The notes under the pieces were generated by a model that did no database searches, was not told the origin of the DNA, and worked only from the letters and a program-made list of their open reading frames with translations. A stretch of DNA of 64,000 nucleotides from Haloarcula salinisoli (GTDB taxonomy: Archaea; Halobacteriota; Halobacteria; Halobacteriales; Haloarculaceae), in contig NZ_RKLQ01000001.1 of the NCBI RefSeq assembly GCF_019599405.1, positions 248,001-312,000 on the forward strand, in the 5' to 3' direction. Shown here piece after piece: positions 31,871-40,435 of the stretch (positions are counted from its first letter, which is position 1; every line of letters begins with the position of its first letter). The position numbers and the translations under genes were made by a program.

Positions 31871-34800
31871 ATGCACATCAAAGAGCTCGTCCTCGACAAC
31901 TTCAAGAGCTTCGGGCGGAAGACCCGAATCCCGTTCTACGAGGACTTTACTACTATTTCGGGCCCGAACGGCTCGGGCAAGTCCAACATCATCGACGCCG
32001 TCCTCTTCGCGCTCGGCCTCGCCCGGACCTCCGGCATCCGCGCCGAGAAGCTGACGGACCTCATCTACAATCCGGGCCACGCCGACGAGGACGTCGAGTA
32101 CAGCGGCGAGCGCGAGGCCAGCGTTGAGGTCATCCTCGCAAACGAGGACCGGACCGTCGACCGAGCCCAGGTGGTCAACGCCGCCGGCACCGAGGACGTC
32201 GGCGACGTCGACGAGATATCCATCAAGCGCCGTGTCAAGGAGACCGAGGACAACTACTACTCGTACTACTACATCAACGGCCGCTCGGTCAACCTCTCGG
32301 ACATCCAGGACCTGCTCGCCCAGGCCGGTGTCACGCCGGAGGGGTACAACGTGGTCATGCAGGGCGACGTCACCGAGATAATCAACATGACCGCCGGGAG
32401 CCGGCGTGAGATTATCGACGAGATCGCCGGCGTCGCGCAGTTCGACGCGAAGAAGGAAGACGCCTTCGAGGAACTGGAGGTCGTCCAGGAGCGCATCGAC
32501 GAGGCCGAACTGCGCATCGAGGAGAAGCAAGAACGCCTCGACCAGCTCGAAGACGAGCGCGAGACCGCGCTCCAGTACCAGGAGCTGCGCGACGAGAAAG
32601 AGGAGTTCGAGGGGTATCGCAAGGCCGCCGAACTGGAGGACAAGCGGGCGGAACTCGCCGACACCGAGGCGGCCATCGAGGAACTCGAGAGCGAACTCGC
32701 CGAGCTCCAGGAGGAACTCGACAGCCGGCAAGGGAAGGTCGTCCGGCTGGAGGACGAGCTCCACGAGCTCAACAACGAAATCGAGCGCAAGGGCGAGGAC
32801 GAACAGCTCGCCATCAAGCGGGACATCGAAGAGATAAAAGGCGACATCTCCAGACTGGAGGACAAGATAGCGAACGCCGAGGAGGCCGTCGAGGCCGCCG
32901 AGAACGAACGCCGCCAGGCGTTCGTCCAGATAGACCGCAAGCAGGAGACCATCGACGAACTGGAGAGCGACATCCGCGAGACGAAAGTCGAGAAGTCAAA
33001 CGTCAAAGCGGATATCACGAGCACGGAAAGTGAGCTCGCCGACGTTCAGGGTCGCATCGACGACATCGGCGAGGAGTTCGAGGAGATAAAGGACGAACTC
33101 GAGGCCAAACGCGACGAGCTCGAACAGCGGAAGACCGAGCGCAACGACCTCCAGCGAGAGCAGGACCGCCTGTTAGACGAGGCCCGACGGCGCTCCAACG
33201 AGGAAGACGAGAAACGCGAGGCTATCGAGGAGGCAGAGGCCGAGATTCCCGACCTCGAGGCCGACATCGAGGACCTCGAATCCGAACTGGAGAAAGCCAG
33301 AAAGAACAAGCAGACCATCGGCGAGGTCGTCGACGACCTGCGCGACGAGAAGCGGGAACTCCAGTCCGACCTCGACGCGCTGGAAGACAAAATAAGCGCC
33401 AAACAACAGGAGTACGCCGAACTCGAGGCGAAGGCAGGCCAGGACGGCGACTCCTCCTATGGCCGTGCGGTCACCGCAATCCTGAACGCGGGCCGCGAGG
33501 GGGTCCACGGTACCGTCGGGCAACTGGGCGGGGTCGACGCCGAGTACGCCACCGCCTGCGAGACCGCCGCCGGCGGCCGACTCGCCCACGTCGTCGTGGA
33601 CGACGACGGCGTCGGTCAGTCCTGTATCGAGTACCTCAAATCCCGCAACGCGGGGCGGGCGACCTTCCTCCCGATTACGCAGATGCAGAACCGCTCGCTG
33701 CCGTCGCTGCCGAGCGAGGAGGGCGTCATCGATTTCGCCTACAACCTGGTCGACTTCGACCGGGAGTACGCGGGCGTCTTCTCGTACGTGCTGGGCGATA
33801 CGGTCATCGTCGACACGATGGAGACCGCCCGCGACCTGATGGGCGACTACCGGATGGTCACCCTGGAGGGCGACCTCGTCGAGAAGAGCGGCGCGATGAC
33901 CGGTGGCTCCTCGTCGGGGACTCGATACTCTTTCTCCGGCGGCGCCGGCCAGCTCGAACGGGTCGCGACGCGTATCCAGGAACTGGAGGACGAGCGCGCG
34001 GACGTACGCGAGGACCTCCGGGACGTGGAGGAGCGCTTAGACGACGCCCGCGACCGCGAGTCCGACGCGACCGAGCAGCTCCGGGACATCGAGACGAGCA
34101 TCGAGCGCAAGCAGGCCGAACTCGAACAGGCCAGCGAACGCATCGACGACCTCGAAGCGGCAATCGAGGAGATCGCCAGCGAGCGCGAGGACGTGGCCGA
34201 CGAGATGGACGAACTGGAGGCCGACATCGAGGCGGCCAACGAGACTATCGCCGCAATCGAGGGCGATATCGAGGAGCTGGAAAGCGAGGTCGCCGACTCC
34301 GAGCTGCCGGACCTGACCGACGAACGCGAGGCAATACGCGAGGAGATAGACGCGCTCGAAGACCGGGAGGACGACCTCGACGCGAAGCTCAACGAGTTGC
34401 AACTCGAAAAGCAGTACGCCGAGGACGCCATCGAGGAGCTCCACGACGACATCGAGGCCGCGCAGAATCGCAAGGCGGAGAAGGAGGAGACCATCGCGGA
34501 CCTGGAAGAGGAGGTCGCCGAGAAACGCGAACTGAAAAGCGAGAAAGAACAGGAGGTCGAGGAGCTGGAAAGCGAACTCGCCGAGCTCAAGGGCGAGCGT
34601 GAGGACCTTCGTGGTGACCTCCAGGACGCGAAGGAGGCCCGCGACGAGCAGCAGGCGAAAGTCACCGACGTCGAACGCGACCTCGAGGACGAGCGCGACG
34701 ACCGCGAGCGTCTGGAGTGGGAGATAGACGAACTCGAGGCGCAGGTCGGCGACTACGACCCCGAGGACGTCCCCGACCACGAGACCGTCGAGTCCGAGAT

Positions 34801-35458
34801 AGAGCGCCTGACCGCCGAGATGGAAGCGCTCGAACCGGTCAACATGCGCGCCATCGAGGAGTACGACCGGGTGGCCGACGACCTCGAAGAGCTGGAGGAG
34901 CAGATGGCGACGCTCGTCGAGGAGGCCGACGGGATACGGGAGCGCATCGACAGCTACGAACAGAAGAAGAAGGCGACGTTCATGGAGTCGTTCGACGAGA
35001 TAAACGAGCAGTTCCAGGACATCTTCGAGCGCCTCTCGAACGGTACTGGCCACCTCCACCTGGAAGACGAGGCGGACCCCTTCGAGGGCGGGCTGACGAT
35101 GAAGGCCCAGCCCGGCGACAAGCCCATCCAGCGACTCGCGGCGATGTCCGGCGGCGAGAAGTCGCTCACTGCGCTGGCCTTTATCTTCGCCATCCAGCGG
35201 CACAACCCGGCGCCGTTCTACGCGTTAGACGAGGTCGACGCCTTCCTCGACGCGAAAAACGCCGACCTCGTGGGCGAGCTCGTCGACGAACTCGCCGGCG
35301 ACGCCCAGTTCGTGGTCGTCTCGCATCGCTCGGCGCTGCTGGAACGCTCCGAGCGGGCCATCGGCGTTATGATGCAGGGCGACAACGTCTCGGCCGTGAC
35401 CGGTATCGACCTCTCGGAGGAGGGCCCCGACGAGGAGGAAGTAGTCGCAGACGACTGA
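31871..35458 (+). CDS. smc: Chromosome segregation protein SMC
   Basis: The 1195-aa condensin ATPase has Walker A GPNGSGKS at residues 31-38 and a first coiled coil (about 165-515). The hinge (about 520-680) contains HGTVGQLGGVD, and a second coiled coil covers about 690-1010. The C-terminal head carries the signature SGGEKSLTALAF and Walker B FYALDEVDAFLD. The coiled coils are strongly Glu/Asp/Arg-rich. SMC dimers organise and segregate chromosomes by DNA-loop extrusion. The gene is followed 6 bp later by scpA, its kleisin partner. Confidence 0.96.
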   Translation: MHIKELVLDNFKSFGRKTRIPFYEDFTTISGPNGSGKSNIIDAVLFALGLARTSGIRAEKLTDLIYNPGHADEDVEYSGEREASVEVILANEDRTVDRAQVVNAAGTEDVGDVDEISIKRRVKETEDNYYSYYYINGRSVNLSDIQDLLAQAGVTPEGYNVVMQGDVTEIINMTAGSRREIIDEIAGVAQFDAKKEDAFEELEVVQERIDEAELRIEEKQERLDQLEDERETALQYQELRDEKEEFEGYRKAAELEDKRAELADTEAAIEELESELAELQEELDSRQGKVVRLEDELHELNNEIERKGEDEQLAIKRDIEEIKGDISRLEDKIANAEEAVEAAENERRQAFVQIDRKQETIDELESDIRETKVEKSNVKADITSTESELADVQGRIDDIGEEFEEIKDELEAKRDELEQRKTERNDLQREQDRLLDEARRRSNEEDEKREAIEEAEAEIPDLEADIEDLESELEKARKNKQTIGEVVDDLRDEKRELQSDLDALEDKISAKQQEYAELEAKAGQDGDSSYGRAVTAILNAGREGVHGTVGQLGGVDAEYATACETAAGGRLAHVVVDDDGVGQSCIEYLKSRNAGRATFLPITQMQNRSLPSLPSEEGVIDFAYNLVDFDREYAGVFSYVLGDTVIVDTMETARDLMGDYRMVTLEGDLVEKSGAMTGGSSSGTRYSFSGGAGQLERVATRIQELEDERADVREDLRDVEERLDDARDRESDATEQLRDIETSIERKQAELEQASERIDDLEAAIEEIASEREDVADEMDELEADIEAANETIAAIEGDIEELESEVADSELPDLTDEREAIREEIDALEDREDDLDAKLNELQLEKQYAEDAIEELHDDIEAAQNRKAEKEETIADLEEEVAEKRELKSEKEQEVEELESELAELKGEREDLRGDLQDAKEARDEQQAKVTDVERDLEDERDDRERLEWEIDELEAQVGDYDPEDVPDHETVESEIERLTAEMEALEPVNMRAIEEYDRVADDLEELEEQMATLVEEADGIRERIDSYEQKKKATFMESFDEINEQFQDIFERLSNGTGHLHLEDEADPFEGGLTMKAQPGDKPIQRLAAMSGGEKSLTALAFIFAIQRHNPAPFYALDEVDAFLDAKNADLVGELVDELAGDAQFVVVSHRSALLERSERAIGVMMQGDNVSAVTGIDLSEEGPDEEEVVADD

Positions 35459-35464
35459 CCACTC

Positions 35465-36424
35465 ATGACAGACGACATCCCGCTCGATATCACCGGACAC
35501 GAGGACCGCGAACGGCCCAGCGAACAGTCCGACGTGGACCTGCTGACCGGCGACGCGGGTGTCGACGACGGGGCCGAAGTGGAGCCGACGCCAGCGGCTG
35601 GCGCCGGCGAAGACGGCCCTGCTCAGGATAGTGGCGAAGACGACGACGCGCCCGAACCCGTCGAAGTGCTGGTCCAGCTCGCCGATGACGGCGAGATAGA
35701 CCCGTGGGACATCGACGTCGTGACGGTGACCGACAAGTTCTTAGATGCCATCGACGGCACCGACCTGCGCACGTCGGGGCGGGCGCTGTTCTACGCCTCC
35801 GTGCTGGTCCGGATGAAAAGCGACGCAATGCTTGGCACCGACGAGCCCGAGGAAGAGCCCGTCGAGCCGTGGGAGCAGGCGATGTCCGGTGACGACCCTA
35901 TCGACGAGCCCGACCCCTTCGCCGCCCTGGAGTCGGAGATGGACCGCCGACTGGAACGGCGCCGCGCTCGCGGGATGCCCCAGACCCTGGACGAACTCGT
36001 CCGGGACCTGCGGGAGGCCGAGCGGGACAACTGGTGGAAGGAGTCCCGGGAGTACGACACCAGCGGCTCGCCGAAGGGGTTCCAGCGGGGCACCCAGGAA
36101 CTGGACTACCGCGGGGCCGACGACATGCGGCTGGACGACGAGCCCTCCGCCGCCGACGTGACCGGCACCGCCCACGGCGAGCAGATAGACGAGATAATCG
36201 AGGACGTCTACGCCGCCGTGCGCGAGCAGTACGACAAGGGCCGCGAGGAGGTGCTCTACCGCGAGGTCGAGTCGGCGGGTGGCTCCCGCGTCGAGACGTT
36301 CCTCGGCCTGCTCTTTCTGGCCCATCGAGGCCGGGTCGTCCTCCAGCAGGACGACCTCTTTGGCGACCTCTGGATTCAGGACCCCAGCGCCGCAACCGGG
36401 TCCGGGGAAGCCGTCGCGGACTAG
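35465..36424 (+). CDS. scpA: Segregation and condensation protein A (kleisin)
   Basis: The 319-aa kleisin bridges the SMC heads. After an acidic N-terminal extension of about 65 residues, the SMC-binding domain starts at VEVLVQLADDGEIDPWDIDVVTVTDKFLDAI, as in other ScpA proteins. The middle is variable and acidic. The C-terminal winged helix (from about residue 245) contains ESAGGSRVETFLGLLFLAHRGRVVLQQDDLFGD. Spacing of 6 bp from smc implies co-transcription. No scpB is nearby, as expected where archaeal condensins lack it or encode it elsewhere. Confidence 0.92.
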   Translation: MTDDIPLDITGHEDRERPSEQSDVDLLTGDAGVDDGAEVEPTPAAGAGEDGPAQDSGEDDDAPEPVEVLVQLADDGEIDPWDIDVVTVTDKFLDAIDGTDLRTSGRALFYASVLVRMKSDAMLGTDEPEEEPVEPWEQAMSGDDPIDEPDPFAALESEMDRRLERRRARGMPQTLDELVRDLREAERDNWWKESREYDTSGSPKGFQRGTQELDYRGADDMRLDDEPSAADVTGTAHGEQIDEIIEDVYAAVREQYDKGREEVLYREVESAGGSRVETFLGLLFLAHRGRVVLQQDDLFGDLWIQDPSAATGSGEAVAD

Positions 36425-36540
36425 TCGACTGTCTTTGCGCCTGTGGCCACAGCCCGGAACAGCCAGTCGTCACCTCTAGCCCAGCCACTGCTACTAGTTA
36501 GCAAACAGGTTCAAAACGCTCGCGGCCGTACGTGTCGGTG

Positions 36541-37641
36541 ATGGGTCAGGAGTCGGGTCAGTCGCCGCCGGGTCCCGAGCGCCTCGCCGACGTCTTCAGC
36601 GTCCGTGAAATCGACCTCACAGAGGGGGATATCCGGTACTACGGCGAGCCGGTGACCGACGCCGCGCAGGTCATCCAGCAGGTCGGACCGACGTTCCGAC
36701 AGCACGGCTACCGCGTCCGCCTGCGGACCGAGTCCGACGGGCACGTGCTGGTGGCGAGCGAGCGCTCGCTGGGTGTCGACGGCGTCCCGTGGCTCAACGT
36801 CGTCCTCGCGGCGGCGACGCTGCTCTCGACGCTGTACGCGGGGACGCGGTGGTACGGCCTCTCGGTGGTCGAAGAGCCCGCTGCCATCTGGCAGGCGTGG
36901 CCCTTCGCCGCCGCCGTCCTGGGTATCCTCGCGGTCCACGAGTTCGGCCACTACGCCCTCTCGCGGTATCACGAGGTCCAGGCCAGCCTGCCCTACTTCC
37001 TCCCGTTGCCGTTCAACGTCATCGGCACGCTGGGCGCCGTCATCAGGATGCAGGACAACATCCCCGACCGGCGGGCGCTGTTCGACATCGGCGTCGCCGG
37101 GCCGCTGGCGGGGCTGGTCGCGACGGTCGTCGTCACGGCCGTCGGCGTCACGCTGGACCCGATATACGTCGACGGCGGCCTCATCACCAGAATCGAGCTG
37201 GGGTATCCGCCGCTGATACAGGGTATCGCCGCTCTGGTCGGCGAGCCACTCAGCTACGACGACCCGAACCTGCTGCCCAACCCCGTGGTCATCGGCGGCT
37301 GGGTCGGCGCCTTCGTCACCTTCCTCAACCTCATCCCGGTCGGCCAGCTCGACGGTGCCCACATCAGCCGTTCGCTGGTCGGCGAGCGCATGGACGCGGT
37401 ACAGTTTATCGTTCCCGTCCTCCTCTTTTGCCTGGCGGGGTACCTGTTCCTGTTCGAGGCCGGCCGGGGCGCCCCGCTGTGGGGGTTCTGGGGTATCATC
37501 GCGCTGGTGTTCAGCCGCGCTGGCACCGCCTCGCCGCTCGTGGAGACGCCACTGGGGCCCAGGCGACGGGCTCTCGGTATCCTGACGCTCGTACTCGGCG
37601 CGCTCTGTTTCGTGCCGGTGCCGATCGTCGTCTCGGTGTAG
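36541..37641 (+). CDS. Site-2-protease-family membrane metalloprotease (M50)
   Basis: The 366-aa intramembrane protease carries the zinc-binding HEFGH motif in VHEFGHYALSRYH and the distal zinc ligand in NLIPVGQLDGAH. About seven hydrophobic segments follow a cytoplasmic N-terminal domain of about 80 residues. A GTG nine bases upstream (36532) is an alternative start. S2P enzymes cleave membrane-anchored regulators or signal-peptide remnants; the substrate here is unknown. The gene lies about 115 bp downstream of scpA on the same strand. Confidence 0.88.
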   Translation: MGQESGQSPPGPERLADVFSVREIDLTEGDIRYYGEPVTDAAQVIQQVGPTFRQHGYRVRLRTESDGHVLVASERSLGVDGVPWLNVVLAAATLLSTLYAGTRWYGLSVVEEPAAIWQAWPFAAAVLGILAVHEFGHYALSRYHEVQASLPYFLPLPFNVIGTLGAVIRMQDNIPDRRALFDIGVAGPLAGLVATVVVTAVGVTLDPIYVDGGLITRIELGYPPLIQGIAALVGEPLSYDDPNLLPNPVVIGGWVGAFVTFLNLIPVGQLDGAHISRSLVGERMDAVQFIVPVLLFCLAGYLFLFEAGRGAPLWGFWGIIALVFSRAGTASPLVETPLGPRRRALGILTLVLGALCFVPVPIVVSV

Positions 37642-37665
37642 CACCTCTCGCTGCGTCGCCACCCG

Positions 37666-38316
37666 CTAGATGCCGTAGGGGTCGTACGCCGGCCGACTGT
37701 CCTCGGCGGGGTCGATGTCGTAGGCCCCGTAGAACTCGTCGCGAAGCGCCTCGCCCGCCGCGCTGAAGAACACGACGGCGCCGAAGGGCCGCGAGTAGCG
37801 GTCGGCGTCCGGCGGGTCCGGGTCGACGAAGAGCGCGTCGGTCACCGGCTCGCCGACCGACTGGAGGTCGCCCAGCCGCTCCTCCATGGGGATTAGCCCG
37901 GTGAGCACGCTGGGGACGAATGCACCGCCCGGCAGCGGCGCCCTCGGCTGGACCGCGACCTCGGCGACTGGCTCGCCCTCCCACTCCAGGACGGTCGTCG
38001 ACGGTCGCTCCTGGCCCTCGGTCCACAGCTCCTCGGCGACGGCTGGCGGGTCGGCGTCGACGGCGAAGGCCATCCGCACCCGGTCGACACGCTCGACGGA
38101 CTGGATAGACCACGCTTCGTCCGGGTCGTCGGGGTCGCCGGCCAGCGTCGCCTCGACGAGGTCGCCGGTCCGGAGCCCGTCGATCTCGGCCTGTCGGTCG
38201 CCGTAGCCCGACCGGTAGGCGGTGTAGAGCCGCGTCGCCTCGGTGTCGAAGAGGTTGATGTGTGGCACCGACTCGACGACGCGGTAGACCCGGAACCGAC
38301 CCGCGTGTGTCTCCAT
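37666..38316 (-). CDS. Conserved-looking haloarchaeal protein, unknown function
   Basis: The 216-aa acidic soluble protein starts METHAGRFRVYRVVES and has alternating beta strands (AVQPRAPLPGG, FGAVVFFSAAGEAL near the C-terminus). A central TGDLVEATLAGDPDDPDEAWSI region resembles a TRAM or OB-like strand pattern, but I cannot assign it firmly. There are no cysteine clusters or membrane segments. It is convergent with the M50 protease gene, 24 bp apart, and divergent from the small protein at 38441. Confidence 0.6.
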   Translation of the reverse strand: METHAGRFRVYRVVESVPHINLFDTEATRLYTAYRSGYGDRQAEIDGLRTGDLVEATLAGDPDDPDEAWSIQSVERVDRVRMAFAVDADPPAVAEELWTEGQERPSTTVLEWEGEPVAEVAVQPRAPLPGGAFVPSVLTGLIPMEERLGDLQSVGEPVTDALFVDPDPPDADRYSRPFGAVVFFSAAGEALRDEFYGAYDIDPAEDSRPAYDPYGI

Positions 38317-38440
38317 ACTCCGCCCGAGGGCCTCGGGCGTGATACGGATTGCTGTCGTCCCGGTATCGTCGTCCCCCGGTACCCAGCGACACCGCGGGTC
38401 GGGGGAAACAAAGAGATAGGTGGAGCCGTTATGCGACTGT

Positions 38441-38713
38441 ATGAGCCAGAGCACGGGGATGCCGGAACCGGACATGGACGAACTACAGGCCGCCGTCGAA
38501 CGGCTCCTCGACGAGACGGTCGACCGGGACGACTCGCTCGACGTCGCCGTCGAGGACCTCGAGGTGGACGTTCCGATATACTTCGGTGAGGAGTCCCCGC
38601 GAGCGAAGTGGCGCTTCAACGGCGACGTCACCGTCACGTTCGACGGGATTCGCGGGCCCCTCCGGGAGTGGTTCGACCTCCACGGCGAACAGCCCGGCTC
38701 TGATACCGAGTGA
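38441..38713 (+). CDS. Small acidic protein, unknown function
   Basis: The 90-aa protein has a helical N-terminus (MDELQAAVERLLDETVD) and a beta-rich second half (DVPIYFGEESPRAKWRFNGDVTVTFDG). ATGs at 38441, 38459 and 38474 are all possible; the conserved-looking part starts at the last. No family is recognised. It is divergent from the gene at 37666-38316. Confidence 0.55.
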   Translation: MSQSTGMPEPDMDELQAAVERLLDETVDRDDSLDVAVEDLEVDVPIYFGEESPRAKWRFNGDVTVTFDGIRGPLREWFDLHGEQPGSDTE

Positions 38714-38795
38714 GGCGGCGCTGGTGAACAGGTCGCGAGTACGACCTAGCCGTCTCGGAAGAACCGCTATGTGCTCTTCTGTGGTATGTCTAGAC

Positions 38796-38918
38796 ATGAC
38801 ACCGACAAAGATTCGCGAACGACTGGCGGAGTCCGGCGACCGCGTCGACGTCGAGCAGTTCGTCGCCGCCCTGGAGTACGTCCGCGACGACGGGCGGTCT
38901 CGAACGAAAGAGCGCTAG
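38796..38918 (+). CDS. Very small basic-acidic protein
   Basis: This is a 40-aa frame, MTPTKIRERLAESGDRVDVE and onwards, ending in RSRTKER. Composition is typical of haloarchaeal protein and it has a predicted helix-turn-helix-like pair of short helices, but length is too short for certainty. It stands alone, 80 bp after the previous gene and just before repeat copy C. Confidence 0.4.
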   Translation: MTPTKIRERLAESGDRVDVEQFVAALEYVRDDGRSRTKER

Positions 38919-38968
38919 GAGTGTGCTGCGATTCTGGGATGGTTACTTCCTTAGTGACTGCTGCGTAG

Positions 38969-39376
38969 AGCCAGAAAGCCCCCGACTGCTCGACTCCCGC
39001 GGCTCGCTGCGGTCCTCACTCCGTTGCGGTCCTTACGTCGCCGGGGTTCGTCGAGCAGTCGGCCCCTTTCAGTCCCGCCCATGCCGGCTGACCAATCGGC
39101 TACGGGTGGGACTGAGCGGAGCCGAACGGCTCCGCGAGGGTCAGGAGACGCGCAGCGTCTCCAGGGACTGAAAGGGGCGGCTGCGTGGCGGCTACGCCGC
39201 CACGTTTAACGAGGTCGGCGGAGCCGACCGCGCTTGCTACACGAAGGCGGGAGACGCAAGCACTGCAGCGAACATAGTGAGCGAAGCGCGCAACGAGCCC
39301 CCCGAGTGTAGCTGGCCGGGGCTATCTGGCTGTTGGCAGTGCTACTGACCCGGAGTACTGCCGGGGCTTTCTGGCT
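38969..39376. repeat. Three-arm inverted-repeat element, copy C
   Basis: The left end is AGCCAGAAAGCCCCC (38969-38983). Arm 1 is CCGACTGCTCGAC (38982-38994) with GTCGAGCAGTCGG (39050-39062). Arm 2 is CCCCTTTCAGTCCCGCCC (39063-39080), whose partner strand is split by a 48-nt insert (39116-39163) flanked by the 8-bp direct repeat GGGACTGA. Arm 3 is looser: GCTACAC (39236-39242) can pair with GTGTAGC (39306-39312), and more small hairpins, including GTGGCGGC-TAC-GCCGCCAC, precede it. Two right ends follow (one with CTATC for CTTTC, one intact). This accounts for most of the 545-bp gap before the PhzF-like gene; no gene is present. Confidence 0.82.
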
Positions 39377-39463
39377 GTTCGAACTGTGCCAGTTGCTACT
39401 GATACGAGCCGCGACCATTCCTAGCGGGTAACTGTTATCCGGGGGCTGGCACAACAGGGGGCC

Positions 39464-40369
39464 ATGGACACACGGGACGTGTTGCTCGTCGACGCCTTCG
39501 CCGCGGAGCCGATGACGGGGAACCCGGCCGGGGTCGTACTGGACGCGAGCGAGTTGACCGACGACCAGATGGCGGCAATCGCGGGGGAACTGGGCGCGAG
39601 CGCGACGGCCTTCGTCTGTGAGAGCGAGCGGGCCGACCGGCGGCTGCGCTTTTTCGCGCCCACTGGCGAAGTCGACCGGAGCGACCACGCGACTGTCGCC
39701 GCGTTCGCGACGCTGTTCGAACGGGGCGGCCTCGAGGCGGGCGAGTACGAGATGGAGACCATCGGGCGGACCCGGGCGGTTGAGGTCAAAGGGGACGGCA
39801 CGGTGTGGCTCGAACAGGGCGAGGCCCGTTTCGAGGAGGTGCCCCTGGAACACGACGAGGTAGCGGATGCCCTCGGCATCGACGTGGCGACGTTACAGGA
39901 CGTGGGCGCGGATATGCCCATGGCCGTCGCCGACACGAGCGAGCCGTGGCTGCTGGTCCCGGTCAACTACTTCGAGCACGTCAGCCGTATCGACCCAGAC
40001 CTGCCGGCCATCCAGGACCTGTGCGAGCGGGTCGACGCGGTGGGGCTGTACGCCTTCACGTTCGACACTATCGGCGGCGAGGCGACGCTGCACGGCCGGG
40101 GTTTCGCACCCTCGCGTGGCGTCGGCGAGGACCCGGTCACCGGCACCGCCGCTGGCGGGTGTGCCGCCTACGTCCGCCGGGAGGGAGCGCTGGACAACAC
40201 CATCGACCAGGTCGTCGTCGAGCAGGGCCACTTCCTCGACCGGCCCGGCACGGTCAGGGTCGACACCGACGGGCTGGAGGCGTGGGTCGGCGGGCGAGCG
40301 GTGACGACCATGGACGGGTCGATGACTGTTCCCGAAGCCACAGAAGACGACGACATCATCGAGATCTAG
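39464..40369 (+). CDS. PhzF-family isomerase-like protein lacking the catalytic glutamate
   Basis: The 301-aa protein has the two-domain diaminopimelate epimerase fold of PhzF proteins: N-terminal DAFAAEPMTGNPAGVVLDA and C-terminal EDPVTGTAAGGCAAY, both family hallmarks. In PhzF the general acid-base glutamate sits in an SETAFV-type motif; here the segment reads GASATAFV, with alanine at that place, and the usual GHAT is DHAT. The protein may therefore be inactive as an isomerase or use another residue. Small-molecule substrates of non-phenazine PhzF homologues are mostly unknown. A CTGTTATCC element about 30 nt upstream may be the TATA box. Confidence 0.82.
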   Translation: MDTRDVLLVDAFAAEPMTGNPAGVVLDASELTDDQMAAIAGELGASATAFVCESERADRRLRFFAPTGEVDRSDHATVAAFATLFERGGLEAGEYEMETIGRTRAVEVKGDGTVWLEQGEARFEEVPLEHDEVADALGIDVATLQDVGADMPMAVADTSEPWLLVPVNYFEHVSRIDPDLPAIQDLCERVDAVGLYAFTFDTIGGEATLHGRGFAPSRGVGEDPVTGTAAGGCAAYVRREGALDNTIDQVVVEQGHFLDRPGTVRVDTDGLEAWVGGRAVTTMDGSMTVPEATEDDDIIEI

Positions 40370-40435
40370 GCCTCCCCTACCGACCATAAGACCGCAACGA
40401 ACTTAATGGACGTTCATGAAAGTTAGGACGAGTCC

